Assembly: GCA_963575745.1 (NCBI GenBank)
Contig: CAUYUJ010017997.1
Span: 153,744 to 217,743, forward strand
DNA from: Prorocentrum cordatum
Lineage: Eukaryota > Sar > Dinophyceae > Prorocentrales > Prorocentraceae
Direction: 5' to 3'
Length of the DNA: 64,000 nt
Below, one piece after another: positions 1 through 11,930 of this stretch. The notes under the pieces are model-generated. The model did not search any database, had not been told where the DNA came from, and was given only the letters and a program-made list of their open reading frames with translations. Positions within the stretch are counted from its first letter, which is position 1. Every line of letters starts with the position of its first letter. Both the position numbers and the translations under genes were made by a program.

Positions 1-249
1 CTCCTCCTCCTCCTCCTCCTTGTGCCCATCCTCATCCCCTTCCCCTTCCATCATTGCCAGCTGCATCATCACGCTTTGTTACCGTCAACTGGCGCATCCC
101 CCCGCTTCCTTCCGAACGCAAAGCCCGATCCGTTGCAGGAGGTCGCGTGGCACCCGCGCGCGCAAGCATTTAGGGTTAAGTTTGCGAGGGTGGGCCACGC
201 AGGCGCTTCCATAAGGCAGGGGGTGGTTCGGCTTCTCGCCGAAGGCGTC

Positions 250-1585
250 TTAAATATCCAAAGAAGAAGCGACAACGTGCAACAGAGACTGGCGAAAGGT
301 GCGCATCCAGCCGCCGAGGCGAAGTGACTTGGCACAGTGTATCATTCCAGGTATGCAGTCGTCAAGGAGTCCGAGGCCCTTACACAAGGACGTGACCCCC
401 TTATGGATGTCGCACCCCATATGCAATTTCACGTATTCGCCTGAAGCTGACTCAAGCGACGTCTCGGCAGAAAATTGGGCAGCGTACCTGTCCGAACAAA
501 CGACTCGCACTCGAAGGCGGTACGCGTGACAAACTCGCCACGGGCAAAACGATGACAGGTGCAAGGCTCGTGCGACGCAGGGGGCCGTTGTCCGCTGCAG
601 CACCTGTGGTGGCGAAGTCACATCAGATGTGCACACCATGTACTCATCGCGGCCATCCTGTCCAGTTCGCTTGAATAAAGCCCCCACAGACGTGAATGTC
701 TGAAAAAGCTTGGCAGGAACAGGTTCCACGATGCCCAGCGAATCAGCGGGCCCTCTGTTCACGCCGCCCAAGAACACTTCGGGGACCGATTCCGCCGCCT
801 GCCGCACTGACATCAGCGCTGTCGCTTCGCCATGGCGAACTGACTCCACGAGCACTAACGGCAGGACGTCCACAGGCGTGCTGCGCAGACGTGCCTGGCG
901 AAAGACATTGCTCTGTGAGCGCATGGTATTTGGCCACCTTCTTGGCAGTTTGCTCGGAAAAGGAAAGAGCTGAAAACGGTGAGAAGGGGGGAGCGGGAGA
1001 GAGGAACGGGGTCCGCGGGTCTGGGTTTGTGGGCGGCGGGGCGGAAGAAGGAGCAGGATGAGGGAAAGAAAAAGAATTGTCGGGAGTTTTCATTGGAGGC
1101 GGCCCGATGACCATTAGCTCAGCGAGCGAATGCCTTTCGAAGGCGTCAGCTGCGGCAGCGAGGCGCCGCTCCAGGTCCTTCAGCGGATCTGCGCCGACCA
1201 AGGCTGCTCGCGCAGCTCGCGGCATGGCCGCCCAAGACGGCAAGGTGCCCCAGAAACGCTGCGTCGCATTCAAAACGGCAGGGGCCAAACCGACACCGCT
1301 GGCAGCGACGGCCGCGACCGCGTGGCCAAGTGAGATGCGCCCCGCCTGCGTCACTGCAGCCAGCTCCAACTGACGGGGCGCGAGCGCAGCCTCCAGAACT
1401 GCGGTGGCCCCCGCAGGCGCCACCGCCATCGGCGCCACCTCGCCTCGGCGGGCTTCAAGCGCAGCTGCGGCAGCGATGCTCGGATCGTCGGCATCTCGGG
1501 CCCTCGCGCCCAGCGAGGCAGCCTCCGCGAGCCGATCCAACAGGGATGGGCGGCCGCGCTTCCTCCGAGGAGGCGCCCCCGCCAT
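250..1585 (-). CDS. Unidentified dinoflagellate protein, two coding segments around a probable intron
   Basis: Two minus-strand open segments in different frames read like protein. The first runs from an ATG at 1,585 to about 1,100. It is Ala/Arg-rich and starts with an AT-hook-like basic motif (PRRKRGRPSLLDR). The second runs from about 924 to a TAA at 250, and contains a Cys/His-containing stretch (CDIHKG...GLGLLDDCIPGMIHCAKSLR). The DNA between (about 960-1,100) is pyrimidine-rich on the coding strand and ends in AG, as expected of an intron, but I cannot fix the splice sites; dinoflagellate introns often break the GT-AG rule. A spliced-leader relic lies 47 nt upstream of the chosen ATG. 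An earlier ATG (about 1,628) is in another frame. Sense-like sequence continues past the stop towards the window edge, so the gene may be a pseudogene or end in another exon. No family was recognised. Confidence 0.4.
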
Positions 1586-1631
1586 CCCCCTCCAAACTTG
1601 TTTGGAACACAACGGGTTGAACCGACATTAG

Positions 1632-1652
1632 TTTGAGCCAAAATGGTGACGG
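1632..1652 (-). other. Relict dinoflagellate spliced-leader sequence
   Basis: The minus strand matches the 3' 21 nt of the dinoflagellate spliced leader at 18 of 21 positions. This includes a 14-nt uninterrupted core (CCATTTTGGCTCAA) and the leading CCGT. Dinoflagellate mRNAs receive this leader by trans-splicing, and genomic copies upstream of coding regions are known to arise when processed mRNAs are reverse transcribed and reinserted. Its orientation and position just 5' of the coding region ending at 1,585 fit that origin. The mismatches suggest an old insertion. Confidence 0.6.
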
Positions 1653-1784
1653 AAAGGTAACGGTGGTACGAGTTCGTCTTGGAACAACCTTCAGTAACGG
1701 ATGCACCTTCGCGGAATTGGTTTGGCATGTTGGGATGTCTCGAGCGAAAGATTTGGCGGCGCTGTCGACCGAAGTGCATGTAAT

Positions 1785-1925
1785 CTGCCTGCCGTGTGCA
1801 ATGATACATACCGTGTGTAATAAGACATAAAGTGTGTGATTATACATACCTGCCATGTAATCCGCCTACCTACTGAAATGTTGCGATTTGCCTACCGTGT
1901 GTAATAATACATAAATCATGCGTGC
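1785..1925. repeat. Degenerate tandem repeat of a TGTGTAATAATACATA-like word
   Basis: Several diverged copies of a roughly 25-45 bp unit (CTGCCGTGTGCAATGATACATA, ACCGTGTGTAATAAGACATA, TACCGTGTGTAATAATACATAA) follow one another in an otherwise GC-rich region. No coding potential was seen. Confidence 0.5.
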
Positions 1926-2524
1926 ACGCATGCCTCCTCCAAAATGCCTCCAAGATGGCTCAAAGACAAACCGCGAGCGGCTTAGAGGGCTCCCGTGCGA
2001 ACCCTAATCTCTTAACTTCGGCGGCCCCCACCAAGAGAGATACTCAAATATTATGATCCACAACGCCATAACACACATTGGTGCACAACGGAATTCCAAG
2101 AATTACGTCACGTGCACAAGGGAAGAGGCGAGAGCGAAAACGAGGACAAGTTTTTTTTGGGGCGCACCTCCAAAGGTATATCTTTTGAAAAATCTCAAGA
2201 CGGGGTTCCGGGTATATCTTTGGGATATCTTTTATTATTTCTGGTGATCTCCTCCTGGAGGGAGCTCGCCGACCATAGCGCTGCGAACGCCGCAACCGCG
2301 GCCGCGCGCCGGCGCCTGACTTCGTCGCCTCCGCGGCGGCGCCCACCGGGGGCCTTGCGGGCCGCCACTCGGGGATAGGGGGGCGCGCCCGAGCCCGGCA
2401 AATTGCAATTTTCCACGCGAGATCCGCCGACCTCCCGCGGGTCTCTCGGCGCGCGAGACCCCCCCCGCCGCGCCCCCCCCCCGCGGGGCCCCAAATCAAA
2501 GATTTACCCCCCCGCCCGGCGCGA

Positions 2525-3115
2525 CCCCGGACCGAGCGCGCCAAGGGGAACAGAGGGCCCCAAAACAAGCCAAGAGGGGGCAAAGACGCCTCCCCAAAGG
2601 TCCAAGAAAGCCAGCCCCAAGACACCCATGATGGTCTCAAGACGGCCCCACAGGCCTCCAGGACGCCCCGGGATGGTCTCAAAACGCCCCGGGAACCTCC
2701 TAGAGACGCCCCGACGAAAGTGCCCCAAAAGGCCAACATCATTGATTTTCATTGGTTTTGGCAAAATTTCGGGCGCCCTCGCCCCCGCGACTCCCCGGCG
2801 CTCCAAAACCGCCCGATAGGGGCCCAAAGCCGTTCCAAGACTGCCCGCGAGGCCCCCGAGACTGCCCAAGAATGCCCCGAAACGGCCCAAGAACCACCGA
2901 AGACTGCCCAAGAGGCCCCCAAGACGGGCCCAGGAGAGACCCAAGACAAGGACAAAGAACTGAAAAACCGAGCCCTCTGCCCCAAGAGGCCCCAAAGGGG
3001 CCCCAAGAGGCCCCCCAGACGCAACAGGGGGCCCCCCAAGAGGCTTGGAAAAGTCCACGAGGCTCCAAAACGGCCCCCCAGACGCTTCAAAAACTGCCAT
3101 GAAAAAGCGCCCGAG
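2525..3115 (+). repeat. Composite CCAAGAGGCC repeat, copy 1
   Basis: Short degenerate words of the type CCAAGAGGCC, CCAAGACGGCC and CCAAGATGGC recur every 10-14 bp. They are interrupted by two AT-richer islands: about 2,735-2,775 (AACATCATTGATTTTCATTGG) and about 2,940-2,990. Related islands occur in the copies at 13.0, 30.8 and 36.5 kb, so these are diverged copies of one longer dispersed element and not independent microsatellites. All copies lie in the same orientation. Open frames through it are products of the repeat. Confidence 0.6.
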
Positions 3116-3119
3116 AGGC

Positions 3120-4690
3120 CCGCCGCGAGATCCCAACCAACGCGCGAGGTTCCTGACCCACCGCCCAGGCGCGGCGGCAGGATAGGCCGCAGGCCACTAG
3201 TTAGCAGACCTGAGGGATGCCGCGCTGCATCGGGCACCAGGCACGTCAACCAATCCTCTGCGCCCTCAGTCACCCGGGCGATTCGGGGGCGGGCGGCGGA
3301 GCCCGCGCGCGCGATATCGGCCGCAGTGTTCGCCCCCATGCCGACGGCGCGCGGAAATTCCAAGATCGCCGGATGACGGGCCCATCGACGCGGCGGATAT
3401 TCCGACGCGCCGGACGCGTCCCGCAAGGGCGCCAGAGGCAGAGTATAGGTCCCCAAACCAGATCGCCACTCCTCCTCCTCCTCCCCCACCCCTGATGGCC
3501 CCGCTGCTAGCGGCCATGGCGCGGGCGCCCGGGCGAGAATCATTTGCACGCCTGACGCTTAAGCCCGCAACCAAGCCAAGATTCACCGACGGCCATGACA
3601 AACTGCACGGCCCAGACAAGCGAAAGGTCATTAGATCCAAGTTAAAAATGTTAGCCGACGTGCCTGCCATGTTCAGGGCCTCTGCCGCTGGGTCGATCTC
3701 TTCGCGCCCCTTTTCTCGTCGCGGGGGCGCGACGGCGCCGGGCCGGCGCTTTCCCGGAACGGGGGCCTCCGGCAAGCAGAAGCACTGGGATCTGCGCGCG
3801 ATTTTTTTCTGGGGGCCCCGGGGCCCCACGCTTCAAAACAACGCTGTCCGGAAACGAATCAGAACCGACCCGCGCGCATCCCGAACCCCCCCCCCCCCTG
3901 ATCGGAAGACGCGCGACATCTGCTCTGAAAGTTCGGGGGGGGGGGGGGGGGCGCACTTGAAACCAATGGTGCGTCCGAACCCCTATCCAAGGAGCGCCCA
4001 AGCCCCAATTCAAACAAAAAAAAAAAAAAAAAAAAAAAAAACAAAACTTGCTTTCTTCCAGCGGTTGTTCGAGGGGGTCCGGGCAATGCTATTGTTGACC
4101 TTCCTCGAACGCCGCGGCTGGGACTGCTGCAGCGTGCTCTAGGAACTCAGCTGCGAGTAGGTTGACATCGCGCTGTACCGCAACCCACCCAGACGCGCGC
4201 GCGCAGGTCCGTCTGGGGCCGGGTGATCCCAGATGAGTTTGCGCATCTCGCCTGGTGCAAGCACGTCGCGCGGGGGTTCCCATTCCCATCGACATCGGCG
4301 GCCTCCGCCTTGGACAGAGGGGCAACATCCACCGTGGGGCAATGGTGGTGTTCGTGGACCTCCGTGGACATGGCTCGTCGCAGTGCATGAAGGAACCCGC
4401 TGGGGCTCGGTCTTCGATAGTTCCCGAACGCAACCGAACGTGCCGACAACGCACCCTGCATGACCGTCTGATGATCGTGCGTTACGGGGGCCCACCACGC
4501 GGCGTCGATCAAGCGTCGGTCGCTCAGAGAATCCTCGCGGGACCCCATCGTCGATGGCCAGCAACGCCCCGTCGACGCGACGTGAATTGTCCGGGCGCGT
4601 TCCGGCCTGCGCGGGTTCGGCGCTGCCCCCCCTCGCGCCTGCCGCGTGGAGCTCATCCCCCACTCGATCGCCGAGGTCCGAAGCAGAGCC
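3120..4690. other. No recognised gene; GC-rich DNA with homopolymer runs
   Basis: Minus-strand frames near 3,170-3,490 have a protein-like composition but no recognised motif. Runs of C (about 3,890-3,900), G (about 3,935-3,950) and A (4,016-4,041) occur. I see no gene I can support. Confidence 0.4.
4016..4041 (+). repeat. Poly(A) run
   Basis: About 26 consecutive A residues. It could be the tail of a retroposed sequence on the plus strand, but nothing recognisable lies directly upstream and no flanking duplication was found. Confidence 0.6.
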
Positions 4691-5598
4691 CAGCTACCTG
4701 ACTGCGCATGAACAGGAGATAGCCCATTTTGCCGCGGTCGGGGCCGAGGGGCTCGACGAGGCTCCATCCTCCAGCCCCGAAGCTCCACAAGGCCTCTCCT
4801 TCGCGGTGGCCCGGCCCCCACTATTCCAGGAATCTTCCACGAAGGCTTTCTTCGGTCGCGACGCGGCCCAGGCTGCGGCCCAATGGGTCGGCCACAACAC
4901 TGCTGAAGCTGAAGACGTACCTGGCGAGGCACTCAAAGCCGAGCGCCACATGGCGCCGGGTCGCGGCGACGGCAAGGACCGCGCCAGCGTCGGCCAGGCC
5001 AAAGCTTTGAGTCTTCGCTGATAGGCTCACGACATACTGGCCCACCACCATCCGCGCCAGACCGCGGCGCGTCGCAAGCTGACTTGTCGCGCCGTTTGTA
5101 AACGTATTACCCAACCAGAAAAACATAACCGTCGTGCTTCTACAAGGCGGCACAATCGTCCAGCGCCTCGGTAGCCGACGGCCACGGCGCCGCGTCGGGC
5201 GCTCATCTCGTCGAGCGCGGCCAGGCCGTTCCGCCGACTCACATCCATAGTGAACGGAGCTCGGTAGAAGTCAACCTGCTCGCCTGGCTTGTGGTCCAGA
5301 GACTGTGGCATTTTTCTGCGAGGAACTGTTGATTGGCGAGATGGCCGAAGCCTCCGCGATCCGCTGCGGAGAGATCTCTCATGGCCAACGCGAGTTGCGC
5401 GCAACTCTGGCTTCGCGTGGTCGCGCCAACACGTGTTTCGGGGAAATGGTCGGGCATGCTGACTCGAGATCATTCATGTCGCAATAGTTTGCCAAGACAA
5501 CGCATGGCGCGCGGAAGGATGGCACCGCGACGCTCGATAATCCAAGCGCGCTGATGCGGGACCACAATGCCGCGTCGGTCCACGACTGGCGTAGCACG

Positions 5599-6682
5599 GG
5601 CCCCAAGTCTGCCGCGCCCACCGTTGACAATCGGGATTTTGAGCGGTCCGAATATCGGGGCCAAGCAAGACATGTTGCCATTGCGAAGGCGCCCAGAGGA
5701 TCGACGCCCAGCGTCGCCGGCATCCCCCTGGAGCAACCGCGCTGCGCGCCACCGGCCAGCTCTATCGATCACATGCCAAATTGGGCACTGGCGGTAGAAG
5801 GACGCCCCCTTCCACTTCCCGATCGGGAGCCGTGGCCAGCTCGACCGAGGCGCGAACTGCGACGCGCCGCTTGCCGAGGCTCGGCACTCGCAGCAGGCGT
5901 CTATAACGCCGACGATCACCTGGGCGGCGCTGCTCAGGCCCCAGGCTGCGATGAATATCTTTTCCATCTTGAAAGTGCATAGCGCGCCACCAGCGTATAT
6001 GTTGTTCGCGGATCTCACGTCGCATCTGCGATGCATCGCCCGTGCGCAGCACGCGCAGACGCTGCGCGGCGTCGAAAATCGCCCAACCCTCTGGCGCGTG
6101 ACCTGCTGTAGCGCACACGACTCGGAGTCGGCCGGCGGCGGGCCCCAATCTGCCGCGCCCACCATCGACAATCAAGGTTTTGAGCGGTCCGAAAATCGAG
6201 ACCAAGCAAGACACGTTGGCATAGCGAAGGCGCCCAGAGGATCGACGCCCAGCGTCGCTGGCACCCCCCTCGAGCAACCGCGCTGCATGCCGCTGGCCGG
6301 CTCTATCGATCACATGCCAAATTGGCCGCCGGCGGTAGAAGGACGCCCCCTTCCACATCCCGATCGGGAGCCGTGACCAGCTCGACCGAGGCGCGAACTG
6401 CGACGCGCCGCTTGCCGAGGCTCGGCACTCGCAGCAGGCGTCTATAACGCCGACGATCACCTGGGCGGCGCTGCTCAGGCCCCAGGCTGCGACGAATATC
6501 TGTTCCATCTTGAACGTGCATAGCGCGCCACCAGCGTATATTTTGTTCGCGGATCTCACGTCGCATCTGCGATGCATCGAGCGCGCGCAGCACGCGCAGA
6601 CGCTGCGCGGCGTCGAAAATCGCCCAACCCTCTGGCGCGTGACCCGCTGTACCGCACGCGACTCGGGATTGGCCGGCGGCGG
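5599..6682. repeat. Tandem duplication, two units of about 541 bp
   Basis: Positions 5,599-6,140 and 6,141-6,682 are direct copies differing by scattered substitutions and a few single-base indels; the shared word TTTGAGCGGTCCG, for example, recurs 541 bp apart. The minus strand stays open across much of both units (5,762-6,727) and encodes repeated Cys/Arg-rich peptides, but they match no family I know. The unit could be a truncated tandem gene array or simply a satellite-like duplication. Confidence 0.75.
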
Positions 6683-6689
6683 TGGCTCA

Positions 6690-7640
6690 CCGTCGTCGAG
6701 GTCGCCGCGCATAGACGCCGGCTGCACAGGGTCGCCGATGGGGCCACGGTCAAGGGGGGGCCATTAGACGTTTTGGTGCTATTCAAGGTTGGGGACGTCT
6801 TCTTTCCGTTTTCAAGATCGACGTTTGTTTTGCTGTTTTGGGATTGTCGCCCGGTCGCTTCTGGTTCGTTATTGGATCCTGTTTCATATTGTGTTGACTG
6901 CCATTTCTTTCCTGTGTCGCGTTTATGACAAGCGCTATAGATGTTGCGGGTTGTAGTTGTCTGTTTTGGGTTGCCATGTGTCGCTCGTTTTGGGCCTGGC
7001 TGGCGTCGATTCTGCACTGCGCTGGGTTGGCGCGCTTTCCTCTCCGGCAAACTGCGGCGAGAAAAATTGCCAGCGACAAAAAACGGAGAGCGGCCCATCG
7101 GCGTCGATACTCCCCTGCAACAGAAGAATTCCTGCCGCGGGATTTTGGCGCCGACGAACCCGTGCCTCGCGGGGAAAATATCCGCGTTGGCCAATGCGTC
7201 GCTCTTGGGCATCCCCGCGCGCCCCGTCGGGTCAGCGGCGCTCTCCGGGCCGCCCGGCGAGGACTGGGCGCGATCTGTCGCGCGGCGGATCGCACGCGCA
7301 TCTCGAGCATGAGCACGGCGACTCAACGCCGGGTGGGATTGCAGGAATTTTCTGGGGCCCCAATGCGACGCGAGCCCAGGCTGCCGCGATTCCCGCTGCA
7401 GCCCCGACATGCCGGGCATCGTTCTGCGCGCGGCGCGTTGGCCCCCTGCTCGGCAGCTGGCGCGACGGCGGACGCCCGCGCGCCCGAGGCTCGCGCCGGG
7501 GCCCCAGCCACTTTCAGTCGGGCTCGCGACTTTCCTGCCAGCGTTGGTGCCGGCGGCGCTCCGGCTCCTTCCAGGCGTTCGAATTATCGCGGAGACTCTG
7601 GGCTGATGCTGACTGGCCCCCGTGACCGGATAGCTCGACC
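6690..7640. other. No recognised gene
   Basis: Mixed-composition sequence, more AT-rich near 6,780-6,960. Several frames stay open but none shows a motif or a credible start context. Confidence 0.4.
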
Positions 7641-8005
7641 CTAATTGCGCGCGCGCCACCCTTGGTGACGCGCCCCCCGTCGACCTCCGTAAAGCTCCGC
7701 GGAATTTCAAATGAGTTTCTGGGAATTACAAGGCGATCTTCTTACTGTGGACAATGAAGAACTCACTGCGCGCGCGCCCCCCATGGGTGACGCGCCCCCC
7801 GTCGGCCCCCACTCATTGGGAATTGCAAGGCGATCTTCTCATTGTGGACAATGCAGCACTCCCTACGCGCGCGGGCACCCCACCTAGGCGACGCGCCCCC
7901 CGTCGGCCCCCTCAAAGCCCCACCGGGAAGTTCAATTCAGCTTTCGGGAATTACCAGGCGATCTTCTTATTGTAGACAATGCTGAACTTCCGCGCGCGTA
8001 ATTAG
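7640..8005 (+). repeat. Three imperfect tandem units of about 100-120 bp
   Basis: Each unit contains GCGCGCGCGCC(C), GGTGACGCGCCCCCCGTCG, GGGAATTACAAGGCGATCTT and a CTTATTGTGGACAATG word. They begin near 7,645, 7,768 and 7,866. No coding function is seen. Confidence 0.7.
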
Positions 8006-8074
8006 GGAGTTCTGTTTTGTCCACAAGAAGATGCTCGCATCCCCCTCATCCTCCTCCTCGTCTTCCTCCTCGTT

Positions 8075-8245
8075 AAATGGTGGCGGTGATAATGGTGGTG
8101 GCGGTTGTGGCTGCGACGGCGGCGGCGACCATGATGATGGTGGTGGCGGCGATGATGGCATTGACGGTGGTGGTGGCGGTGATGGCGATGGTGGTGGCGG
8201 TGATGATGGTGTGATGGCGGCGATGATGGTGGTCGTGACGGTGGT
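8075..8245 (+). repeat. GGTGGCGATGATGG-type triplet repeat
   Basis: Degenerate GGT/GGC/GAT triplets over about 170 bp. Open frames here are low-complexity Gly/Asp products of the repeat. Confidence 0.8.
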
Positions 8246-8249
8246 CACC

Positions 8250-9190
8250 GCTCCATATTCAACTGCGGCGCACCTGCTGCAACAACTCAACGAGCGCCAC
8301 TGCGGTTGAGGCCCCTGCCACTGCGGTGGATATTTCTGCGCCACTGCGTTTGAAATGCCAACCGAGACTGCGACAAACACCTACGCGCAAAGGCTCAAAA
8401 ACCTAGGCGTCACGGCTCACTCCACCTCGTCGTAAAAAACCGCTGTGCGTTCAGAAGGGTTTGTTATCCCTTTAAACCCTAAATTCTTAAGATCCTGTAT
8501 TCGGGCTTCAGGAGAACCAATTGGAAAATCCAATTTTGCCGAATCGAATACGGACTCCAATGCTTGCCTTCAGGGAAGATTGAGAGAATAAGGTCGCCTC
8601 GCGCGGGCGCCTACTTTATCGATGCGCTTGGAACGGCGTCGCTCTACTCCTCTGAGCGCCCCTTCCTGCGATCCGATGCTCAGCGAAGCCAACGGCTGAG
8701 CCGTCGCTTCGGCTGATAACCAGCTTTTTGCCTGGATAATCATAATCCCTGCAATGTGTTCCAATGATGTCTGATGTTCAAGGGGCCCCCGCTGAAACCA
8801 TGGCAAGGAAAGAGTTTACCGCTAAGCTAGCAACAGGGTAACCCTGAAGGAAGGGAGCCGGCCCGCAGGCCGACGCGCGCGCGCGGCCGAAGGCTCGCTC
8901 TTTTTCTGTTTCCCTAGAGCCAAATAGCTGTAACAGTAACAGAACAGTCGCACAGTGCAAACGAAGAGAGCAACGGGCAGCGGGATGGTGCTGCGGAAAG
9001 GAGCGCGTTGACTGATATGGCCTGCGGCCAACTCCACCACGGGGTTGACATTGGGACCTGCGCCGCAGCAAGCCACCCTAGGGGTGACAGGAAAAAGTGG
9101 ACCTCCCCGGAGCCCGACAGGGGGCGAAGGAGGGAGGAGAAGCAGGGGGGGAACGGGAGTGCACGGGCTGGCAGCTTCGAGGGAAAAGGA
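8250..9190. other. No recognised gene
   Basis: Ordinary-complexity DNA between two triplet-repeat tracts. No motif, RNA gene or repeat family was recognised. Confidence 0.4.
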
Positions 9191-9204
9191 GGAAGCGAGG
9201 AGAA

Positions 9205-9700
9205 GAGGGGAGACGGCAACGACGACGACGACGACGACCGCCAACACGTCGACGACCAACGCCACCACGATACGCTTTCTACCCAAGGCGCTGCGCGCAC
9301 TAAGCAGCGACACTGCGGGTTCCAGTACACGCCCAGCTCACGAGGCGGGACCGCATGGCCGGGCCTGGGGCACAGGGCCTCAGCTCGCCTCCGCCGCCGA
9401 GCGGCCCTCCTCCACGGCGCCCTGGAGGAGGACCAGCACCTTCGAAAAACAGGGGGAGGAGGAGCAGCAGGGAGGAGGAGGAGCAGCAGGAAGGAGGAGG
9501 AGGAGGAGGAGGAGGAGGAGGAGGAGGAGGAGGGAGGGGGAGGGGGAGGAACAGGAGGGAGGAGGGGGAGGAGGAGGAGGAGGAGGAGGAGGAGGAGGAG
9601 GAGGAGGAAGGGGAGGACGAGGAGGAGGAGGAGGACAAGGATAATGACGAAGAAGAGGAGGACGAGGAGGAGGAGAGGGAGAAGGGACCAATGCAAACCC
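9205..9700 (+). repeat. (GAC)n and long (GGA)n polypurine tract
   Basis: A short (GAC)n run at about 9,219-9,238 is followed by a GGA/GAG tract, densest at 9,455-9,660. The predicted poly-Glu, poly-Gly and poly-Arg frames are artefacts of the repeat. Confidence 0.9.
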
Positions 9701-10049
9701 AAGACGTATCGACGATGTTGCAACAAACATTCCTTCCTAATGCCCTCTTCACTCGCACATGCACAGAACATGTGTTCACCGAGTAAAGTGAAGGCCAGAC
9801 CGTTAGAGACTCCTCGATCGCGCCAGAACACCATGTCTTCACACGTCACCACCGCGAACCGACGTGACTGTTGAATCCTGACAACCCTGAGTCGTGCCAC
9901 AGCACCGTTCGTGGAGAATCGGCACCGCAAATCAACGTGACGGCTGCGCCCTGACAATGTAAATTCGCACCCACGACTGCGACTTCAACCCACGAATCCA
10001 AGAAACTGTTGCGAACGTTTGAGAACAATGTGACTGGCGACGGGGCGGG

Positions 10050-10470
10050 AGCTATAGTTTGAAAACGAGCAACCCTCCATCCTGAAAATTGCTGCGGGCT
10101 TTTTGTTTAACAAATGCGCGCGGCGCTGCAACGAGAGCCACAGCTTGAAAACCAACCGCCCTCTATCCTTGCAGCTGCTGCGGGCATTTCAAAAAATGCG
10201 CGCAGCGCTGAAACGAAAACCACAATTTGAACAAATACCCGCCATCCGTCCTTGAAACCGCTGCGCGCGTTCAAGGTGACGGTGCACGGCGCGAGGGCGA
10301 GAGCCAGTTTGAAAAATCACCCGGCCTGCATCATTCAAACTGTTGCAAACGTTTAAGACGAATGCGCGCAGTGCTCAAGAGAGAACCGCACGTTGAAAAC
10401 CTCCCGCCTTCGATTCTAACATACGTTGCAGATTGCCGGCTTCATGATGAAAACTCAAAAAAGAGAACTC
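10050..10470 (+). repeat. Degenerate tandem array, about five units of 75-90 bp
   Basis: Units begin with TTTGAAAAC or a variant at about 10,058, 10,144, 10,226, 10,318 and 10,392. They share CCATCCTTGAAACTGCTGCGCGC-like and ATGCGCGCAGCGCTGAAACGA-like parts, which appear in short matching blocks. Irregular spacing shows an old array. Confidence 0.65.
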
Positions 10471-11346
10471 AAGCGAAACGCCTGGCCCGCCCCACCAACG
10501 CGTCTGGAGGTGCGACAGGAAGGAGCTCGTTTACCTCCTCCTCCTCCTCCTCCTCAGGGAGAAGAGGGGGGATGGAGAGGAGGAGAAAGTTGAGAAAGAG
10601 GAGGCGAAGGGGGGGGGGCGAGGAAGAGGAAAAGAGGGTAAATAGAGGAGATGTCGGGATGCTCGTAAAGTAATCACCGCCAGCTCGACCCCTTCTAAAG
10701 GGGACGTGTCTCCCACTATCCCCCTAAGAAGTTTAAGGCTGTGCCAGGAAACATATGTGTTGCAGTATTAATGTTGCGTTTGATGCTGTGGATGGCAGCC
10801 TTTGGGGAAATGTGCCCAGGCCGCTCGCCCCGCACCTGTCGCGGCGGGATCGCGAGACCATCCCGGATTCGCCAGGCGGCCTCTCGAGCTGTGAAAACCA
10901 CAGCGGCGGCAGGCACACCACAAGAAACCATCAAGGTAGTCGAACAACGCGCACGCGTCGCCATTTCGCCCCACCTGACTGAGGTTGAGTCGGGGCAGGG
11001 GCCGCGCAGCGGCAAGAAGCGGGGCGCCGTTCCCCCCTGCTCCCCCGCAGGCAAGCCCCACGCTGCCAAGACTCCCCGGCCAGAGCCCAGTCGCGGACCC
11101 CACAAGTAGAAAAAACATCCTGCTTGGACGGCCTGGTAGATTCGATGTCCGAAAAAAATTACCGCGGCCCACGGGGGGGAACTCTCGTGGCCAGCGCGGC
11201 AAATGGCATGGCAATGCGTATCGCACGATCAATAGCTCGCAGCTTCTCTGGCTCAGCCTGCGGGTGCAGCCCGCGCATGCCTTCACAGCGCGGAAGGCAC
11301 AAATCGTTACCAACACAGAGCCAACACTTGTTCTGCAAGACCCGCC

Positions 11347-11930
11347 TCACGCAGGTCTTTGTGCGCAACAACTTTTAAAAGACCATGAAGTGCTGGCACA
11401 ACACCCTAAGTCGTTTCTAGCACAGACCCGGCTTGGGCCCTGTGGCCCCCAAGGTGGCCCCGAGGGCCCCTTGAGCCCGGGGAAACAACCGAGGCATATT
11501 CGGAACACAACGTTGCCAACCCGTCGAAGTTCACCACCGCGGCCGCAACTCGAGAATCCGCCCGATCGCAGGGGCGTGGGCATGGGAGCCCACGCGAGCC
11601 CGAATACTCTGTCCAACATGTGGCCCTGCTCCGAAAGAGGGACGAAGGCCCAACCTGGCCGCGAGAGTTCCCAAATCATGGGGCAGAGCAGCTGCATTCG
11701 AGGAACAAATACTTTCGAGTTTGACACTGCCGGGCCCAAAGAAGCCGAACCAGAGGCGTCAAACCCTTCCTGGAGCATCTCCACTTTGACTCATTCCACG
11801 CCGCGCTGGGCCAAAGACGTGGGCACGAGGCCGTCGAGGTAATCCAAACCGCCAATCAGGAAGCTGACCAGCTCGGAGAACCTTCAGCCAGGACCTACCT
11901 GCTTGACCCGTTCGATGACGTTAGCATATG
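11347..11930 (-). pseudogene. Possible degraded coding region, family unknown
   Basis: The minus strand reads as non-repetitive protein: from about 11,930 (LKLAYANVIERVKQ), after a frame change at about 11,885 (ELVSFLIGGLDYLDGLVPTSL), then after an in-frame TGA (about 11,795) into the 11,784-11,347 frame (EMLQEGFDASGSASLGPAVS). Hydrophobic and charged residues alternate naturally, unlike frames through repeats. No family was recognised, and the antisense frame is also open (10,985-11,842), so this could be chance in GC-rich DNA. Confidence 0.3.

Noticed and set aside
4694-5473. Minus-strand frames with possible LINE RT sense (SLSAKTQSFGLADAGAVLAV)
   Set aside because: Slight resemblance to a post-RT segment but no catalytic motif, and competing open frames on both strands; not strong enough to report.
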